Positions 34,109-43,238 of a stretch of 64,000 bases of DNA are shown here, piece by piece. The DNA comes from Fictibacillus phosphorivorans (lineage in GTDB: Bacteria; Bacillota; Bacilli; Bacillales; Fictibacillaceae): positions 682,001 through 746,000 of the forward strand of contig NZ_VDZU01000001.1 in assembly GCF_007673525.1 (NCBI RefSeq). Reading direction: 5' to 3'. How positions within the stretch are numbered: position 1 is the stretch's first letter; every line of letters starts with the position of its first letter. The notes beneath the pieces were generated by a model. That model made no database searches and was not told the DNA's origin. It saw nothing but the letters and a program-made list of their open reading frames with translations. A program made the position numbers and the translations under genes.

Positions 34109-34957
34109 ATGAGCAAGGTAGCCGTCATTACAGATAGTACTTCCTACATACCCGAACATATCCGCAACGAAAAAAATATTGTAATGATTTCGCTCAACGT
34201 GGTTTTTGACAAAGAAACATACAAAGAAGAAGCTGAAATAAAAGCAGACGATTTTTACGACATGGTTGGTAAAGAAGGAGCCCTTCCAAAAACGTCACAG
34301 CCCGCAATTGGCGAGCTTGTGGAACTATTAGAAGAGCTATCTCAAAACTATGATGAAGCAGTGATGATTACTTTATCGAGTGGCATAAGCGGAACCTATC
34401 AAAGTGCAGTAGCAGCAGGCGAAATGGTTGAAGGAATCAAGCTGCATGTATTTGATTCTGAGATCAGCTGTTCACCTCAAGCCTTTTATGTGTTGAAAGC
34501 TGCTGAGCTAGCAAGTGAAGGTGCAAACGGTTATGACATTATGAATCACCTTTTGCAGATGAAGAACAACGGCATTCCCGCTTACTTCATGGTCGATGAT
34601 TTAAATCATTTGCACCGCGGAGGTCGTTTGAACACCGCACAGCTTTTTGTAGGAAATTTACTTCAAATCAAACCGATTCTTCACTTTGAAGAAAAAAAGA
34701 TCGTTCCTTTTGAAAAAGTACGCACGAAGAAAAAAGCATTAAAACGTATTTTCGATATCATGGATGAGACTGTGCAACCAAATGATAAAGTAAAAATCAG
34801 TGTGATTCATGCTAAACGTGAAGATGAAGCGGTAGAAATTGCTGACGAGTTACGTAAAAAGTTTGTAAACGCAGACGTCTGGGTAAGCTATTTCGGACCT
34901 GTAATCGGCACTCACTTAGGTGAAGGCTCACTCGGCATTACGTGGATAAAAGAATAA
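34109..34957 (+). CDS. DegV-family fatty-acid-binding protein
   Basis: 282 residues, full-length DegV domain: VITDSTSYIP at the N-terminus, SQPAIGE near 70, TLSSGISGTYQSA near 93 and DDLNHLHRGGRLN near 165. Members bind a fatty acid (FakB-type) and can present it to the kinase FakA. It is the neighbour of degSU and comFA in B. subtilis (yviA/degV). GAGAGGACT precedes the ATG. Confidence 0.92.
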   Translation: MSKVAVITDSTSYIPEHIRNEKNIVMISLNVVFDKETYKEEAEIKADDFYDMVGKEGALPKTSQPAIGELVELLEELSQNYDEAVMITLSSGISGTYQSAVAAGEMVEGIKLHVFDSEISCSPQAFYVLKAAELASEGANGYDIMNHLLQMKNNGIPAYFMVDDLNHLHRGGRLNTAQLFVGNLLQIKPILHFEEKKIVPFEKVRTKKKALKRIFDIMDETVQPNDKVKISVIHAKREDEAVEIADELRKKFVNADVWVSYFGPVIGTHLGEGSLGITWIKE

Positions 34958-34974
34958 TCATTGGAGAGATGAAA

Positions 34975-35010
34975 ATGAAATCTCTAACACAAGGGGAGAC
35001 AACACGATGA
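34975..35010 (+). CDS. possible 11-codon leader peptide of comFA
   Basis: ATG 34975 encodes MKSLTQGETTR and a stop. GGAGAG at 34963-34968 is ideally spaced, and the stop TGA overlaps the comFA ATG as ATGA. Translation of this short frame runs through the left arm of the hairpin that hides the comFA ribosome site and would deliver ribosomes to comFA. It is too short for homology support; the inference rests on the ribosome site and overlap. Confidence 0.4.
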   Translation: MKSLTQGETTR

Positions 35011-35029
35011 GGTTTGTCTCCCTTTTTTT
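34994..35029 (+). terminator. Terminator-like hairpin overlapping the comFA start
   Basis: Perfect 9-bp stem GGGAGACAA / TTGTCTCCC, 11-base loop, then seven T (35023-35029). It would terminate degV transcripts, but the comFA ribosome site (AAGGGGAG) is in the left arm and the ATG is in the loop. Confidence 0.65.
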
Positions 35030-36488
35030 AAACAACCGTTTAACTATTACCCCTGAAACTCTAGTGAACGATTCCTCTTTGAAAACTGTCCCTTTTAGTG
35101 AACTTCCTCCTTTAAACCCAACTTTTCAGTATGATGAGAAACTTCAACAAATCCTCTATGGTAAGCAACTTCTATTTGATGAATTACCTTTTACAGTAGA
35201 TCAAATTCAACTGCATTATGAAAATGGTTATGTGAAATATTCACCTGGTATCTGTAAAACTTCTAACGGTTATTTATGTAGCCGGTGCGGAAACGAGAAG
35301 AGTCGTTTGTTTGCGATGTTTTCTTGTTTTCGCTGTAAGAATGATAACTGTGTGTACTGTCGGAACTGCATCATGATGGGGAGAGTTAGTGAGTGTACTC
35401 CGTTGATTTCTTGGAGTGGACCTGAAGTGAGGTGGCCAGATGAAAACAACCTGTTTTGGAATGGTGAATTATCGATTGGTCAACAACTAGCATCTCAAAA
35501 GTTTGCAGATAATATCGGAAGTGATGGTGAACTTTTAATTTGGGCTGTGTGTGGAGCGGGTAAGACAGAAGTACTCTTTAAAGGGATTGAAAAAGCATTG
35601 AATCTCGGACTTCACGTTTGTATAGCGACTCCTCGTACGGATGTGGTACTTGAATTAGCTCCTCGTTTAAAAGCGGTTTTTCCAAACACGAAGGTAGCGA
35701 GTTATTATGGTGGATCAGAAGAACGTGAAACACCAGCACAACTCGTTATCTCAACGATGCATCAGCTGTACCGATTTAAACAAGCGTTTAACATCATGAT
35801 CGTCGATGAAGTCGATGCTTTTCCTTATTCTTACGATAAAACGCTTCAGCATGCGGTGTCTCATGCCGTTACACCAAAACACTTTCTTCTTTATTTATCT
35901 GCGACTCCTTCTAGAACGATGAAAAAAGCAACACAAAAAGGGACATTACAATGCGGAAAAATTCCAAAGCGGTTTCATGGATTTCCATTACCTGTTCCAA
36001 AAATGGTTTGGGGTGGGGAGTGGAAGAAGAGGTTGGAAAGAGGGAAACTACCTGCTCCATTTCTAAAGTGGTTGAAAGCCCAAGTTGAGAGTGGACGACG
36101 AGCGATGATATTTGTCTCTTCCGTATCCGTTTTAGAAAAGCTGACAGAACTTATAAGGAAGGAAGTTGATGTATCCGTTGACAGTGTTCATGCCGAAGAT
36201 CCATTCAGGAAAGAAAAAGTAATCCAGTTTAGGAATCAAGATACTCAATTATTAGTTACAACAACCATACTAGAACGCGGAGTTACTGTTCCTTATTTAG
36301 ATGTCGCAGTGTTTGGTGCCGATCACGATGTATTCACAGAAAGTGCCCTCGTTCAAATAGCAGGACGAGCAGGTAGAAGTAAGGATGATCATAATGGTAA
36401 GGTACTTCTTTTTCATTACGGTAAATCGCTAAGCATGATACAAGCGCTCAACCATATAAAGAGCATGAATAAGGAGGCTGGACTTTGA
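35007..36488 (+). CDS. comFA: competence helicase ComFA
   Basis: 493 residues (B. subtilis ComFA 463). A zinc-binding cluster CSRCG...CFRCKNDNCVYCRNC (residues ~92-121) is followed by a DEAD-type helicase core: Walker A CGAGKTE near residue 190, Walker B VDEVDAFPYS, LSATPS, and the C-terminal VTTTILERGVTVP and QIAGRAGRS. It is a DNA-dependent ATPase that helps pull single-stranded DNA into the cell during transformation, working with ComFC. B. subtilis has comFB between comFA and comFC; here it is absent and the two genes overlap. Its translation start is inside a terminator-like hairpin. Confidence 0.92.
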   Translation: MRFVSLFLNNRLTITPETLVNDSSLKTVPFSELPPLNPTFQYDEKLQQILYGKQLLFDELPFTVDQIQLHYENGYVKYSPGICKTSNGYLCSRCGNEKSRLFAMFSCFRCKNDNCVYCRNCIMMGRVSECTPLISWSGPEVRWPDENNLFWNGELSIGQQLASQKFADNIGSDGELLIWAVCGAGKTEVLFKGIEKALNLGLHVCIATPRTDVVLELAPRLKAVFPNTKVASYYGGSEERETPAQLVISTMHQLYRFKQAFNIMIVDEVDAFPYSYDKTLQHAVSHAVTPKHFLLYLSATPSRTMKKATQKGTLQCGKIPKRFHGFPLPVPKMVWGGEWKKRLERGKLPAPFLKWLKAQVESGRRAMIFVSSVSVLEKLTELIRKEVDVSVDSVHAEDPFRKEKVIQFRNQDTQLLVTTTILERGVTVPYLDVAVFGADHDVFTESALVQIAGRAGRSKDDHNGKVLLFHYGKSLSMIQALNHIKSMNKEAGL

Positions 36489-37195
36489 GTTATTGTCTTT
36501 ACTGTCATGAACTATATTCTGAAGCTTGGTCATGGGAAGCGCTGATTGGCTTAAAGCAATCACCACTATTGTGCCAAGACTGTGAAAGGAAATTAGTGAG
36601 GATAAAAGGTGAGATATGTAGAATATGCGGTCGTGACTTTTCAGTATTTCCCGAGCAATATCGACAGAATAATTGTTGCTTTGACTGCATTCGGTGGGAG
36701 TATGACGAGGAGTGGACCGGCGTTTTAAAGCAAAATCGGTCACTTTATGTCTATAACGACTATATGAAAGAAATGATAGCCAAGCTGAAATATCGTGGAG
36801 ATGCTGAAATTGTTAAAGCCTTTTACCCAGTGTTGAGTTCGGAGTTTAAAAAGATTTCCCGTGATGCAATCCTTGTTCCCATTCCATTAAGTGAGGAACG
36901 GCATTATGAAAGAGGATTTAATCAAGCTGAACTTTTGGCAGTTGGAATGAAAAAGCCAGTAGAACACCTATTAAAAAGAAAAACGCATGAAGAGAAACAA
37001 AGTAAGAAAACACGTGAGGAGCGGTTATCTCAAAAAGAGAATCCGTTTGAAGTCATAGATTCTGTAAAAGTGAAAGATCAGAAAGTCATCCTAGTCGATG
37101 ATGTATACACAACAGGAAGTACATTACGATATGCGGCGAAAGTCCTGATTGAAGCTGGTGCGATAGAAATCTCCTCAATTACCCTAGCACGATAA
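36485..37195 (+). CDS. comFC: competence protein ComFC (phosphoribosyltransferase-like)
   Basis: 236 residues. N-terminal zinc-type cysteines (CLYC...CQDC, CRICG, CCFDC) precede a PRTase-fold domain with PIPLSEERHYERGFNQAELLA and the PRPP loop VILVDDVYTTGSTL. It is needed with ComFA for DNA uptake. It uses a TTG start with AAGGAGG seven bases upstream, overlapping the comFA stop by four bases (TTGA), so translation is coupled. Confidence 0.93.
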   Translation: MSYCLYCHELYSEAWSWEALIGLKQSPLLCQDCERKLVRIKGEICRICGRDFSVFPEQYRQNNCCFDCIRWEYDEEWTGVLKQNRSLYVYNDYMKEMIAKLKYRGDAEIVKAFYPVLSSEFKKISRDAILVPIPLSEERHYERGFNQAELLAVGMKKPVEHLLKRKTHEEKQSKKTREERLSQKENPFEVIDSVKVKDQKVILVDDVYTTGSTLRYAAKVLIEAGAIEISSITLAR

Positions 37196-37213
37196 ATAAA
37201 ACGAAGGACCTGT

Positions 37214-37240
37214 TAAAACTCGCTCACTCAAATCCGATAT
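37214..37240 (+). promoter_or_regulatory. SigD promoter upstream of yvyF
   Basis: TAAA at 37214-37217, exactly 15 bases, TCCGATAT at 37233-37240; one mismatch from the SigD -10 consensus. Confidence 0.75.
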
Positions 37241-37277
37241 ATACAGAAGATAGAAGTTTTAAGGAGCGGGAAGCGAT

Positions 37278-37673
37278 ATGGACAATTTAATGAACTGTCC
37301 GCAGTGCGGCAAACTTTTTGTGAAGTACATACGTGAACAGTGTGATATGTGCTTTCGAGAAGAAGAACATGATTATGATAAAGTATACCGATTTCTTAGA
37401 AAGAGTGAGAATCGTAAGGCAACAATAGTCGAAGTAAGTGAATCAACGGCAGTGGCTGAAAGTAAGATCATCTATTTCATACACCAAGGGAGAATTCGAG
37501 TAAAAGGATATCCGAATTTTACATATCCGTGTGATGGCTGCCAATCCCCAATCAACAATGGGCGTTTATGCGAAGAGTGTAAAGCTCGTATCAAATCAGA
37601 GCTCTCATTAGAGGACTTGATCAGAAGAAAACAAGAAGAAGCATTACCTTCTTACCATACTGATGACAATTAA
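37278..37673 (+). CDS. yvyF: flagellar operon protein YvyF (TIGR03826-type)
   Basis: 131 residues. It has an N-terminal CxxC pair (CPQCGKLF) and C..CF, a MerR-like helical centre (ESTAVAESKIIYFIHQGRIRVKGYPNF) and a C-terminal zinc ribbon (CDGCQSPI...CEECK). It is conserved between comF and flgM in Bacillaceae and proposed to regulate late flagellar genes; the exact function is unknown. GGAGCGGGAA precedes the ATG and a SigD promoter lies in the gap after comFC. Confidence 0.9.
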   Translation: MDNLMNCPQCGKLFVKYIREQCDMCFREEEHDYDKVYRFLRKSENRKATIVEVSESTAVAESKIIYFIHQGRIRVKGYPNFTYPCDGCQSPINNGRLCEECKARIKSELSLEDLIRRKQEEALPSYHTDDN

Positions 37674-37693
37674 CCTATTTTCTTTTCATCACT

Positions 37694-37720
37694 TAAAGAT
37701 TTTTATAAAATAGCCGATAT
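37694..37720 (+). promoter_or_regulatory. SigD promoter upstream of flgM
   Basis: TAAA at 37694-37697, exactly 15 bases, perfect GCCGATAT at 37713-37720. Confidence 0.9.
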
Positions 37721-37759
37721 ATTAAATAAGATTAAAGTCTCTAGATGAGGTGACTAAAA

Positions 37760-38026
37760 ATGCGAATTAACCATTTTAACTCTATTCAAAATAACCCATA
37801 CACAAAACAGGTGCCCCATATGAAGGATAATCATGTTAAGGATGCATACAAAAAAGATGAAATACAAATTTCAGATGAAGCAAAGAAACTCTTGTCTTCC
37901 TCAAAATTTGAACAAGACCGGACGAATAAAGTGAATGAGATTAAACAACAAGTGGATAGGGGAACATATCAAGTCAATGTTTCTAAAACAGCAGCTTCCA
38001 TTATTCAATATTACAAGCAGGGTTAA
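37760..38026 (+). CDS. flgM: anti-sigma-D factor FlgM
   Basis: 88 residues, the usual size. The charged N-terminal half is likely disordered. The C-terminal SigD-binding region contains DEIQISDEAKKLLSS and NEIKQQVDRGTYQVNVSKTA, the FlgM family motif. It holds SigD inactive until the hook is complete. The perfect SigD promoter upstream implies feedback control. FlgN follows 10 bases later. Confidence 0.93.
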   Translation: MRINHFNSIQNNPYTKQVPHMKDNHVKDAYKKDEIQISDEAKKLLSSSKFEQDRTNKVNEIKQQVDRGTYQVNVSKTAASIIQYYKQG

Positions 38027-38036
38027 GGAGGATCTC

Positions 38037-38495
38037 ATGGAAACGGCACAGATGACATCACTTCTTGAACGTTTGATTCAATCCCACACAGATCTTCTAA
38101 CTCTTGGTGAACGCAAAACAGAAGTGCTTAAATCAGGAGATATGAAATCATTAGACGTTTTGTTAAAAGAAGAAGATCTACAAGTGAAAAGACTTCAACA
38201 GATAGAAAAAGAAAGACTTGTTAAGTTTGCAAATGTCACGTTAGATGATGTTTTAGAACAAGTAGAAGAACCCGAAAAAGAACGATTGTTGAATCTGCAA
38301 AACAGACTGATTAATGTTTATGATGCTTTAAAAGATATAAATAAACTAAATCAAGGGTTGCTTGAGCAGTCACTTCAATATGTAAATATGTCACTTAGTA
38401 TGATGCAGCCTCAAAGTGAACCTGTGACTTATAACCAGACGAAAAAAAATCCTTATCACAATAACGCAGCATCACTTTTTGATTCGAAAGCTTAA
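38037..38495 (+). CDS. flgN: flagellar chaperone FlgN (YvyG)
   Basis: 152 residues, almost wholly helical (TSLLERLIQSHTDLLTLGERKTEVLKSGDMKSL is the FlgN N-terminal signature region). It is the export chaperone for hook-associated proteins FlgK and FlgL, which follow directly. AAGGAGGATCTC precedes ATG 38037. The Gln/Asn-rich tail is probably unstructured. Confidence 0.9.
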   Translation: METAQMTSLLERLIQSHTDLLTLGERKTEVLKSGDMKSLDVLLKEEDLQVKRLQQIEKERLVKFANVTLDDVLEQVEEPEKERLLNLQNRLINVYDALKDINKLNQGLLEQSLQYVNMSLSMMQPQSEPVTYNQTKKNPYHNNAASLFDSKA

Positions 38496-38513
38496 ACCTA
38501 CGGAGGAATTACA

Positions 38514-40049
38514 ATGCGCTCAACCTTTCATGGATTAGAAACAGCCCGTCGAGGAATGTTTACACAGCAAACCGCTCTTCAAACGACAGGTCACAATATA
38601 GCAAATGCGAATACTCCTGGGTATAGCCGTCAAAGAGTGAACTTTGTTCAGACTGAAGCATATCCAGCTGCGAGTATGAATCGCCCGCAAATTCCTGGAC
38701 AGATGGGAACGGGTGTAGCGGCTGGATCGGTACAGCGTGTTCGCGAAGGATTTCTCGATACTCAATTTCGAGGAGAGAACAACAAGCTTGGGTATTGGGA
38801 TGCGAGAAGTGAAGCGCTTGAGAAGATGGAAGACATCATGAATGAACCATCTGACAATGGTTTAGCAAAAACTCTTGACCGTTTTTGGCAATCACTCCAA
38901 GATCTATCGGTTAACCCTGAAGATTCAGGTGCACGTTCCGTTGTGCGTCAGCGTGGGTTAGCAGTAGCAGAAACGTTTAATTATCTTTCAAACTCGTTAA
39001 CTGCCATACAAGGTGATTTAAAGTCGCAAGCTAATATCACGACAAAAGAAATTAACGCACTTCTTGACGATATTCAGAGCATTAATAAACAAATTAGTGA
39101 AGTTGAGCCGCACGGCTATCTTCCTAATACACTCTATGATGAGAGAGATAGTTTAGTAGATCGTTTATCCACTCTACTAAATGTAGAAGTTACAACAAAT
39201 CCTAGCGGTGGTAAACCAGATCCACTAGCTGCTGGACTTTATGATATTAAAATGAAAGACAAAGATGGAACTGAGTTTACATTGGTAGATTCTGCAACGG
39301 GACAGGTTAACCACCTTGCGATTAAATATGATGATGCAACAGGTGGAAATGGATTAGCGGACAGTGTGGTAGTAAACGGTACTGAGATTGCTGTAAGTAA
39401 GTTTGCGGGCGGTAAGCTACAAGGTTTGATAGAGTCCTATGGTTATAACGACAATGGTTCTGTTAAGGGAATCTATCCAGAAATGCTTGCAAACCTTGAT
39501 CAAATGGCTTATCAGTTTGCGACAGAATTTAATAAAGTTCATTCTGCAGGATGGAGTCTATCGGAGATTGAGGCAGGTGCTCACACCGGTTATAATTTCT
39601 TCGACCTTGGAGGGGTATCTGATCCGGTAAATCCTAAAGGTGCAGCAAAATTACTCAAACTTCATGATGACATGAAGGAGTTGGATAACATTGCAGCTGC
39701 AACTAACCAATTTGCTGGGGACGGTAGCAATGCATTACGATTAGGTGATGTGAAGAATGCACCACTAGATTTTCCAGGCAGTAAATCATCTTTACAAAGC
39801 TTTTATGAAGGAGCAATTGGTAAGATGGCAGTTGATGCACAGCAAGCGGTTCGACTCACGAACAACTCAGCTGTATTGACGGATTCCGTTCAACAACGCC
39901 GACTTTCTGTAAGTGGTGTCTCCCTTGATGAAGAAATGACAAACATGATTCAGTTTCAACATGCTTATAACGCATCTGCTCGAAACATCACAGTAATCGA
40001 CGAGATGCTAGATAAAATCATTAACGGCTTGGGTGTCGGCGGAAGGTAG
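38514..40049 (+). CDS. flgK: flagellar hook-associated protein 1 FlgK
   Basis: 511 residues. The N-terminal rod/hook motif GLETARRGMFTQQTALQTTG...NIANANTPGYSRQRV and the C-terminal motif VSLDEEMTNMIQFQHAYNASARNITVIDEMLDKIINGLG are diagnostic. It forms the first junction between hook and filament. ACGGAGGAA precedes the ATG; FlgL follows after 10 bases. Confidence 0.96.
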   Translation: MRSTFHGLETARRGMFTQQTALQTTGHNIANANTPGYSRQRVNFVQTEAYPAASMNRPQIPGQMGTGVAAGSVQRVREGFLDTQFRGENNKLGYWDARSEALEKMEDIMNEPSDNGLAKTLDRFWQSLQDLSVNPEDSGARSVVRQRGLAVAETFNYLSNSLTAIQGDLKSQANITTKEINALLDDIQSINKQISEVEPHGYLPNTLYDERDSLVDRLSTLLNVEVTTNPSGGKPDPLAAGLYDIKMKDKDGTEFTLVDSATGQVNHLAIKYDDATGGNGLADSVVVNGTEIAVSKFAGGKLQGLIESYGYNDNGSVKGIYPEMLANLDQMAYQFATEFNKVHSAGWSLSEIEAGAHTGYNFFDLGGVSDPVNPKGAAKLLKLHDDMKELDNIAAATNQFAGDGSNALRLGDVKNAPLDFPGSKSSLQSFYEGAIGKMAVDAQQAVRLTNNSAVLTDSVQQRRLSVSGVSLDEEMTNMIQFQHAYNASARNITVIDEMLDKIINGLGVGGR

Positions 40050-40059
40050 GTGCAACTAA

Positions 40060-40956
40060 ATGCGCGTAACGCAATCGATGTTATCTAATAACATGCTGCG
40101 ACATATAAGTAATAGCTATGAAAGTATGGCCAAAACACAAGAACAATTAACAACGGGTAAAAAAATAAGCCGTCCATCAGATGATCCAGTCGTTGCGATG
40201 AAAGGCATGACTTACCGAACAAATCTAACAGAGGTTGAGCAGTACAAGCGAAACCTATCTGAAGCGTATAACTGGATGGATAATTCAGATGCTGCTCTTG
40301 ATAAAGCAACAAGTGTGATGCAGCGTATTCGTGAGCTAACCGTTCAGGCAAGCAACGGAACGTATGAAGAATCTCAAAAAGGCATGATTGGAAAAGAAAT
40401 TGAACAGTTAAAAGAACATCTCGTTTCTATCGCCAATACACAGGTTGCTGGGAAGTACATTTTTAATGGGAATGATACAACGAAAAAACCGGTTGATTTG
40501 AGCAAAACACCTTCCGTTTCAGATAATGGTAATACGGTTAACCTTGAACTATCTCAAGGTATAGAAGTTGCAGTTAACATCAACCCTAAAAATGTATTTA
40601 CTCATACAGCTGGCTCACCGGAAAGCGGTTTGTTCGGGGATATTAATGAGTTGAAAAAAGCCCTTGAGAGTACTTCAGGACAAGATATTAGTGGATTTCT
40701 AGAAAAGTTAGATTCTCACATCAATAATTTAGTTTCTGAACGCGCTGAGTTAGGAGCAAGATACAATCGAGTAGAACTAATTGATGCTAGAGTTGGCGAG
40801 CAAGAAGTTATCGCGAATCGCATACTTTCTGATAATGAAGATGCGGATATCGAGCGTGTAATTACAGACTTAAAGATGCAAGAAAGCTTACACCGTGCGG
40901 CATTAGGAGTAGGATCTCGCATCATGCAACCGACACTTATGGACTTTTTACGATAA
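40060..40956 (+). CDS. flgL: flagellar hook-associated protein 3 FlgL
   Basis: 298 residues with a flagellin-like N-terminus (MRVTQSMLSNNMLRHI, QLTTGKKISRPSDDPVVAMKGM) and a C-terminal helical domain (LGARYNRVELIDARV, DIERVITDLKMQESLHRAALGVG). It is the second hook-filament junction protein. It is followed by a terminator. Confidence 0.95.
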   Translation: MRVTQSMLSNNMLRHISNSYESMAKTQEQLTTGKKISRPSDDPVVAMKGMTYRTNLTEVEQYKRNLSEAYNWMDNSDAALDKATSVMQRIRELTVQASNGTYEESQKGMIGKEIEQLKEHLVSIANTQVAGKYIFNGNDTTKKPVDLSKTPSVSDNGNTVNLELSQGIEVAVNINPKNVFTHTAGSPESGLFGDINELKKALESTSGQDISGFLEKLDSHINNLVSERAELGARYNRVELIDARVGEQEVIANRILSDNEDADIERVITDLKMQESLHRAALGVGSRIMQPTLMDFLR

Positions 40957-40962
40957 ATCTAA

Positions 40963-40990
40963 GAGAGCTATCCTTGTGATAGCTCTTTTC
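40963..40990 (+). terminator. Terminator/attenuator after flgL
   Basis: AGAGCTATC / GATAGCTCT stem, CTTGT loop, T4 tail, within 35 bases of the flgL stop. Confidence 0.8.
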
Positions 40991-41020
40991 TTGCAATAAA
41001 ATATTTTGGAGGGATCAATA

Positions 41021-41575
41021 ATGAATGTTCCTCAACTTAGACTAGAATCCACGAATGCTAGAATAGGACTACAAACACAGCAGCCTGTTCAAGAAATCCA
41101 ACAAGCCCCCGCTGATTTGCAAATTAAACAGCCGAAAGCTGAACTAGAAGTGAATGTAACACCTAATCAATTAACCATTGATCAAACAGAAGCATGGGCT
41201 GACATGGATTTAAAACACATCTCACGCAGGATTGAAGAGTTTGCACAAAGAGGTTATGAAGATTGGCTATCTGGTCTGGCTCGAATGTCTCAAGAAGGCG
41301 ATGACTTAATGAGGGTAGAGAACGGTGGTAATCCAATAGCGGAACATGCCAAAATGAATAGTGAAAGTCCTATGTATGAGTTTAACATCGGCTTTATTCC
41401 GAGAGCAAACAGTGTGAAAATCAATTATCAACCTAGTAAAGTTCAACTAAATTGGCAGACTCACAAACCAGAGATTGATGTTACGATTAATAGACCTCAG
41501 CATCAATACACTCCAGGTAAGGTAAATATAAGCATGGAACAAATGCCTTCTTTAACAATCAACTGGACGACATAG
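41021..41575 (+). CDS. yviE: YviE-like protein (DUF6470)
   Basis: 184 residues, soluble. The N-terminal VPQLRLESTNARIGLQTQQP and repeated Q.N / P...INW.T beta-type motifs match YviE, conserved between flgL and fliW in Bacillaceae. Function is unknown; synteny indicates a flagellar role. A TTG at 41006 gives a longer frame, but TTTGGAGGG before ATG 41021 sets the start. Confidence 0.88.
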   Translation: MNVPQLRLESTNARIGLQTQQPVQEIQQAPADLQIKQPKAELEVNVTPNQLTIDQTEAWADMDLKHISRRIEEFAQRGYEDWLSGLARMSQEGDDLMRVENGGNPIAEHAKMNSESPMYEFNIGFIPRANSVKINYQPSKVQLNWQTHKPEIDVTINRPQHQYTPGKVNISMEQMPSLTINWTT

Positions 41576-41601
41576 AATACAAAAAATAAAGGATGATTGC
41601 T

Positions 41602-42045
41602 ATGATACTTCATACCAAGTTTGAAGAGATAATAGAGGTATCTGAGAAAGATATCTTACATTTTGAACAAGGATTACCGGGTTTTGAAGACGAAAAACAA
41701 TTTGTTCTTTTACCTATGGAAGGGACTCCATTTTCAACCCTGCAATCGGTGTCCACAAAAAAACTGGCTTTTTTTACAACAAACCCATTTCTATTCTTTA
41801 AGAACTATGATTTTGAATTAGTAGAATCGGTACAATGTCAATTGAAAATAAAAGAAGAATCTGATGTGCTGGTTCAGATCATCTTAACGATACAAGAACC
41901 TTTAGAAAAATCGACAGGTAATCTTCAGGCACCTGTAGTGATTAATGTAAAGGAAAACTTAGCAAAGCAAGTAGTACTACCTGATAGTAAATACCGAACA
42001 AGACATGAGTTACTAGAATCTAGCATTATCGGACAGGAGGGTTAA
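41602..42045 (+). CDS. fliW: flagellar assembly factor FliW
   Basis: 147 residues with FEQGLPGFEDEKQFVL, SVSTKKLAFFTTNPFLFFKNYDFEL and PDSKYRTRHEL typical of FliW. It binds CsrA and flagellin in a switch that ties hag translation to filament assembly. ATG 41593 overlaps the ribosome site, so ATG 41602 is chosen. The csrA gene starts three bases after the stop. Confidence 0.94.
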   Translation: MILHTKFEEIIEVSEKDILHFEQGLPGFEDEKQFVLLPMEGTPFSTLQSVSTKKLAFFTTNPFLFFKNYDFELVESVQCQLKIKEESDVLVQIILTIQEPLEKSTGNLQAPVVINVKENLAKQVVLPDSKYRTRHELLESSIIGQEG

Positions 42046-42048
42046 GGC

Positions 42049-42276
42049 ATGCTTGTATTAACCCGGAAGCTACAAGAAGCTATTAAAATTGGTGAAGATA
42101 TTGAATTAACTGTGTTATCCATAGATGGTGAACAGGTGAAGATAGGAATTTCTGCGCCAAAACATATAGAGATCCATCGTAAAGAAGTCTTTCTATCTAT
42201 TCAACAAGAGAACAGTAAAGCAGCAAGCACCTCACTCAACACATTCCAGACATTAAAAAAGTTAAAAAACTCATAA
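42049..42276 (+). CDS. csrA: translational regulator CsrA
   Basis: 75 residues: [20 protein letters not shown] and [19 protein letters not shown] are the RNA-binding core. It represses hag mRNA translation when not bound by FliW. The last ~20 residues are a family-typical variable tail. AGGAGGGTTAAGGC lies before the ATG. Confidence 0.95.
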   Translation: MLVLTRKLQEAIKIGEDIELTVLSIDGEQVKIGISAPKHIEIHRKEVFLSIQQENSKAASTSLNTFQTLKKLKNS

Positions 42277-42283
42277 AATCCAT

Positions 42284-42310
42284 TAAAGATGTTTCTAATT
42301 ACTCCGATAT
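42284..42310 (+). promoter_or_regulatory. SigD promoter of hag
   Basis: TAAA at 42284-42287, exactly 15 bases, TCCGATAT at 42303-42310, about 110 bases before the hag ATG. The leader contains two GGA motifs near the ribosome site (AAGGATG at about 42383 and AAGGAGGAA at about 42408), as expected for CsrA control. Confidence 0.85.
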
Positions 42311-42420
42311 AACGAATGTAGGAACAAGCAGTACTTTTAACGGCCGTAAGAGTACGAATGTTTCAATAAAGAATCCAACCACAAGGATGTGGGCGGAACA
42401 CATTCAAGGAGGAAATTATA

Positions 42421-43233
42421 ATGAGAATTAATCACAATATCGCGGCACTTAACACACACCGTCAATTAGCAAGTGCTTCTAATGCACAAAGTAAATCAAT
42501 GGAAAAATTATCTTCAGGTATGCGTATTAACAGAGCTGGCGATGATGCAGCAGGATTGGCAATCTCTGAAAAAATGCGTGGGCAAATCCGTGGTTTAGAA
42601 CAAGGTTCAAGAAATGCCCAGGATGGAATTTCAATGCTTCAAACAGCTGAGGGAGCATTAAATGAAACACATTCTATTCTTCAACGTATGCGTGAACTTG
42701 CTGTTCAATCTTCAAATGATACGAATGTAACTGAAGATCGTGCGGCAATTGATAAAGAGTATCAAGCGTTAGCAACAGAGATTACTCGTATTTCTGATGA
42801 TACAGAATTTAATAAACAAAAACTTTGGGATGGAACTACCACTGCTGTAGAATTTCAAGTTGGACCAAATGCTGCACAAAAAATCTTATTTACTTTTGAG
42901 AATATGGATGCGGCGACAATTATGGGAACAGTTGGAGATTTAACAAGTAAGACTAACGCACAAACAGCTATAGGTGCTTTAGATACAGCGATTGGAAAAG
43001 TTTCAACTGTACGCTCAGATTTAGGTGCTACTCAAAATCGCTTGGAACACACTATCAATAATTTGAACACCTCTTCTGAAAACTTGACTGCTGCTGAGTC
43101 TCGTATACGTGACGTAGACATGGCGAAAGAAATGATGGAGCAAACTAAAAACTCTATCCTTTCTCAAGCAGCTCAAGCAATGCTGGCTCAAGCTAACCAA
43201 CAGCCACAAGGAGTACTTCAATTATTACGTTAA
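42421..43233 (+). CDS. hag: flagellin (Hag)
   Basis: 270 residues, short like other Bacillaceae flagellins. The N-terminal D0/D1 (MRINHNIAALNTHRQL...SSGMRINRAGDDAAGLAISEKMRGQI) and C-terminal D1/D0 (NTSSENLTAAESRIRDVDMAKEM...QQPQGVLQLLR) are intact, with a very small central domain. Surface Ser/Thr in the centre are potential glycosylation sites, and a glycosyltransferase gene follows. Expression is from a SigD promoter with CsrA/FliW control. Confidence 0.96.
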   Translation: MRINHNIAALNTHRQLASASNAQSKSMEKLSSGMRINRAGDDAAGLAISEKMRGQIRGLEQGSRNAQDGISMLQTAEGALNETHSILQRMRELAVQSSNDTNVTEDRAAIDKEYQALATEITRISDDTEFNKQKLWDGTTTAVEFQVGPNAAQKILFTFENMDAATIMGTVGDLTSKTNAQTAIGALDTAIGKVSTVRSDLGATQNRLEHTINNLNTSSENLTAAESRIRDVDMAKEMMEQTKNSILSQAAQAMLAQANQQPQGVLQLLR

Positions 43234-43238
43234 TGATA

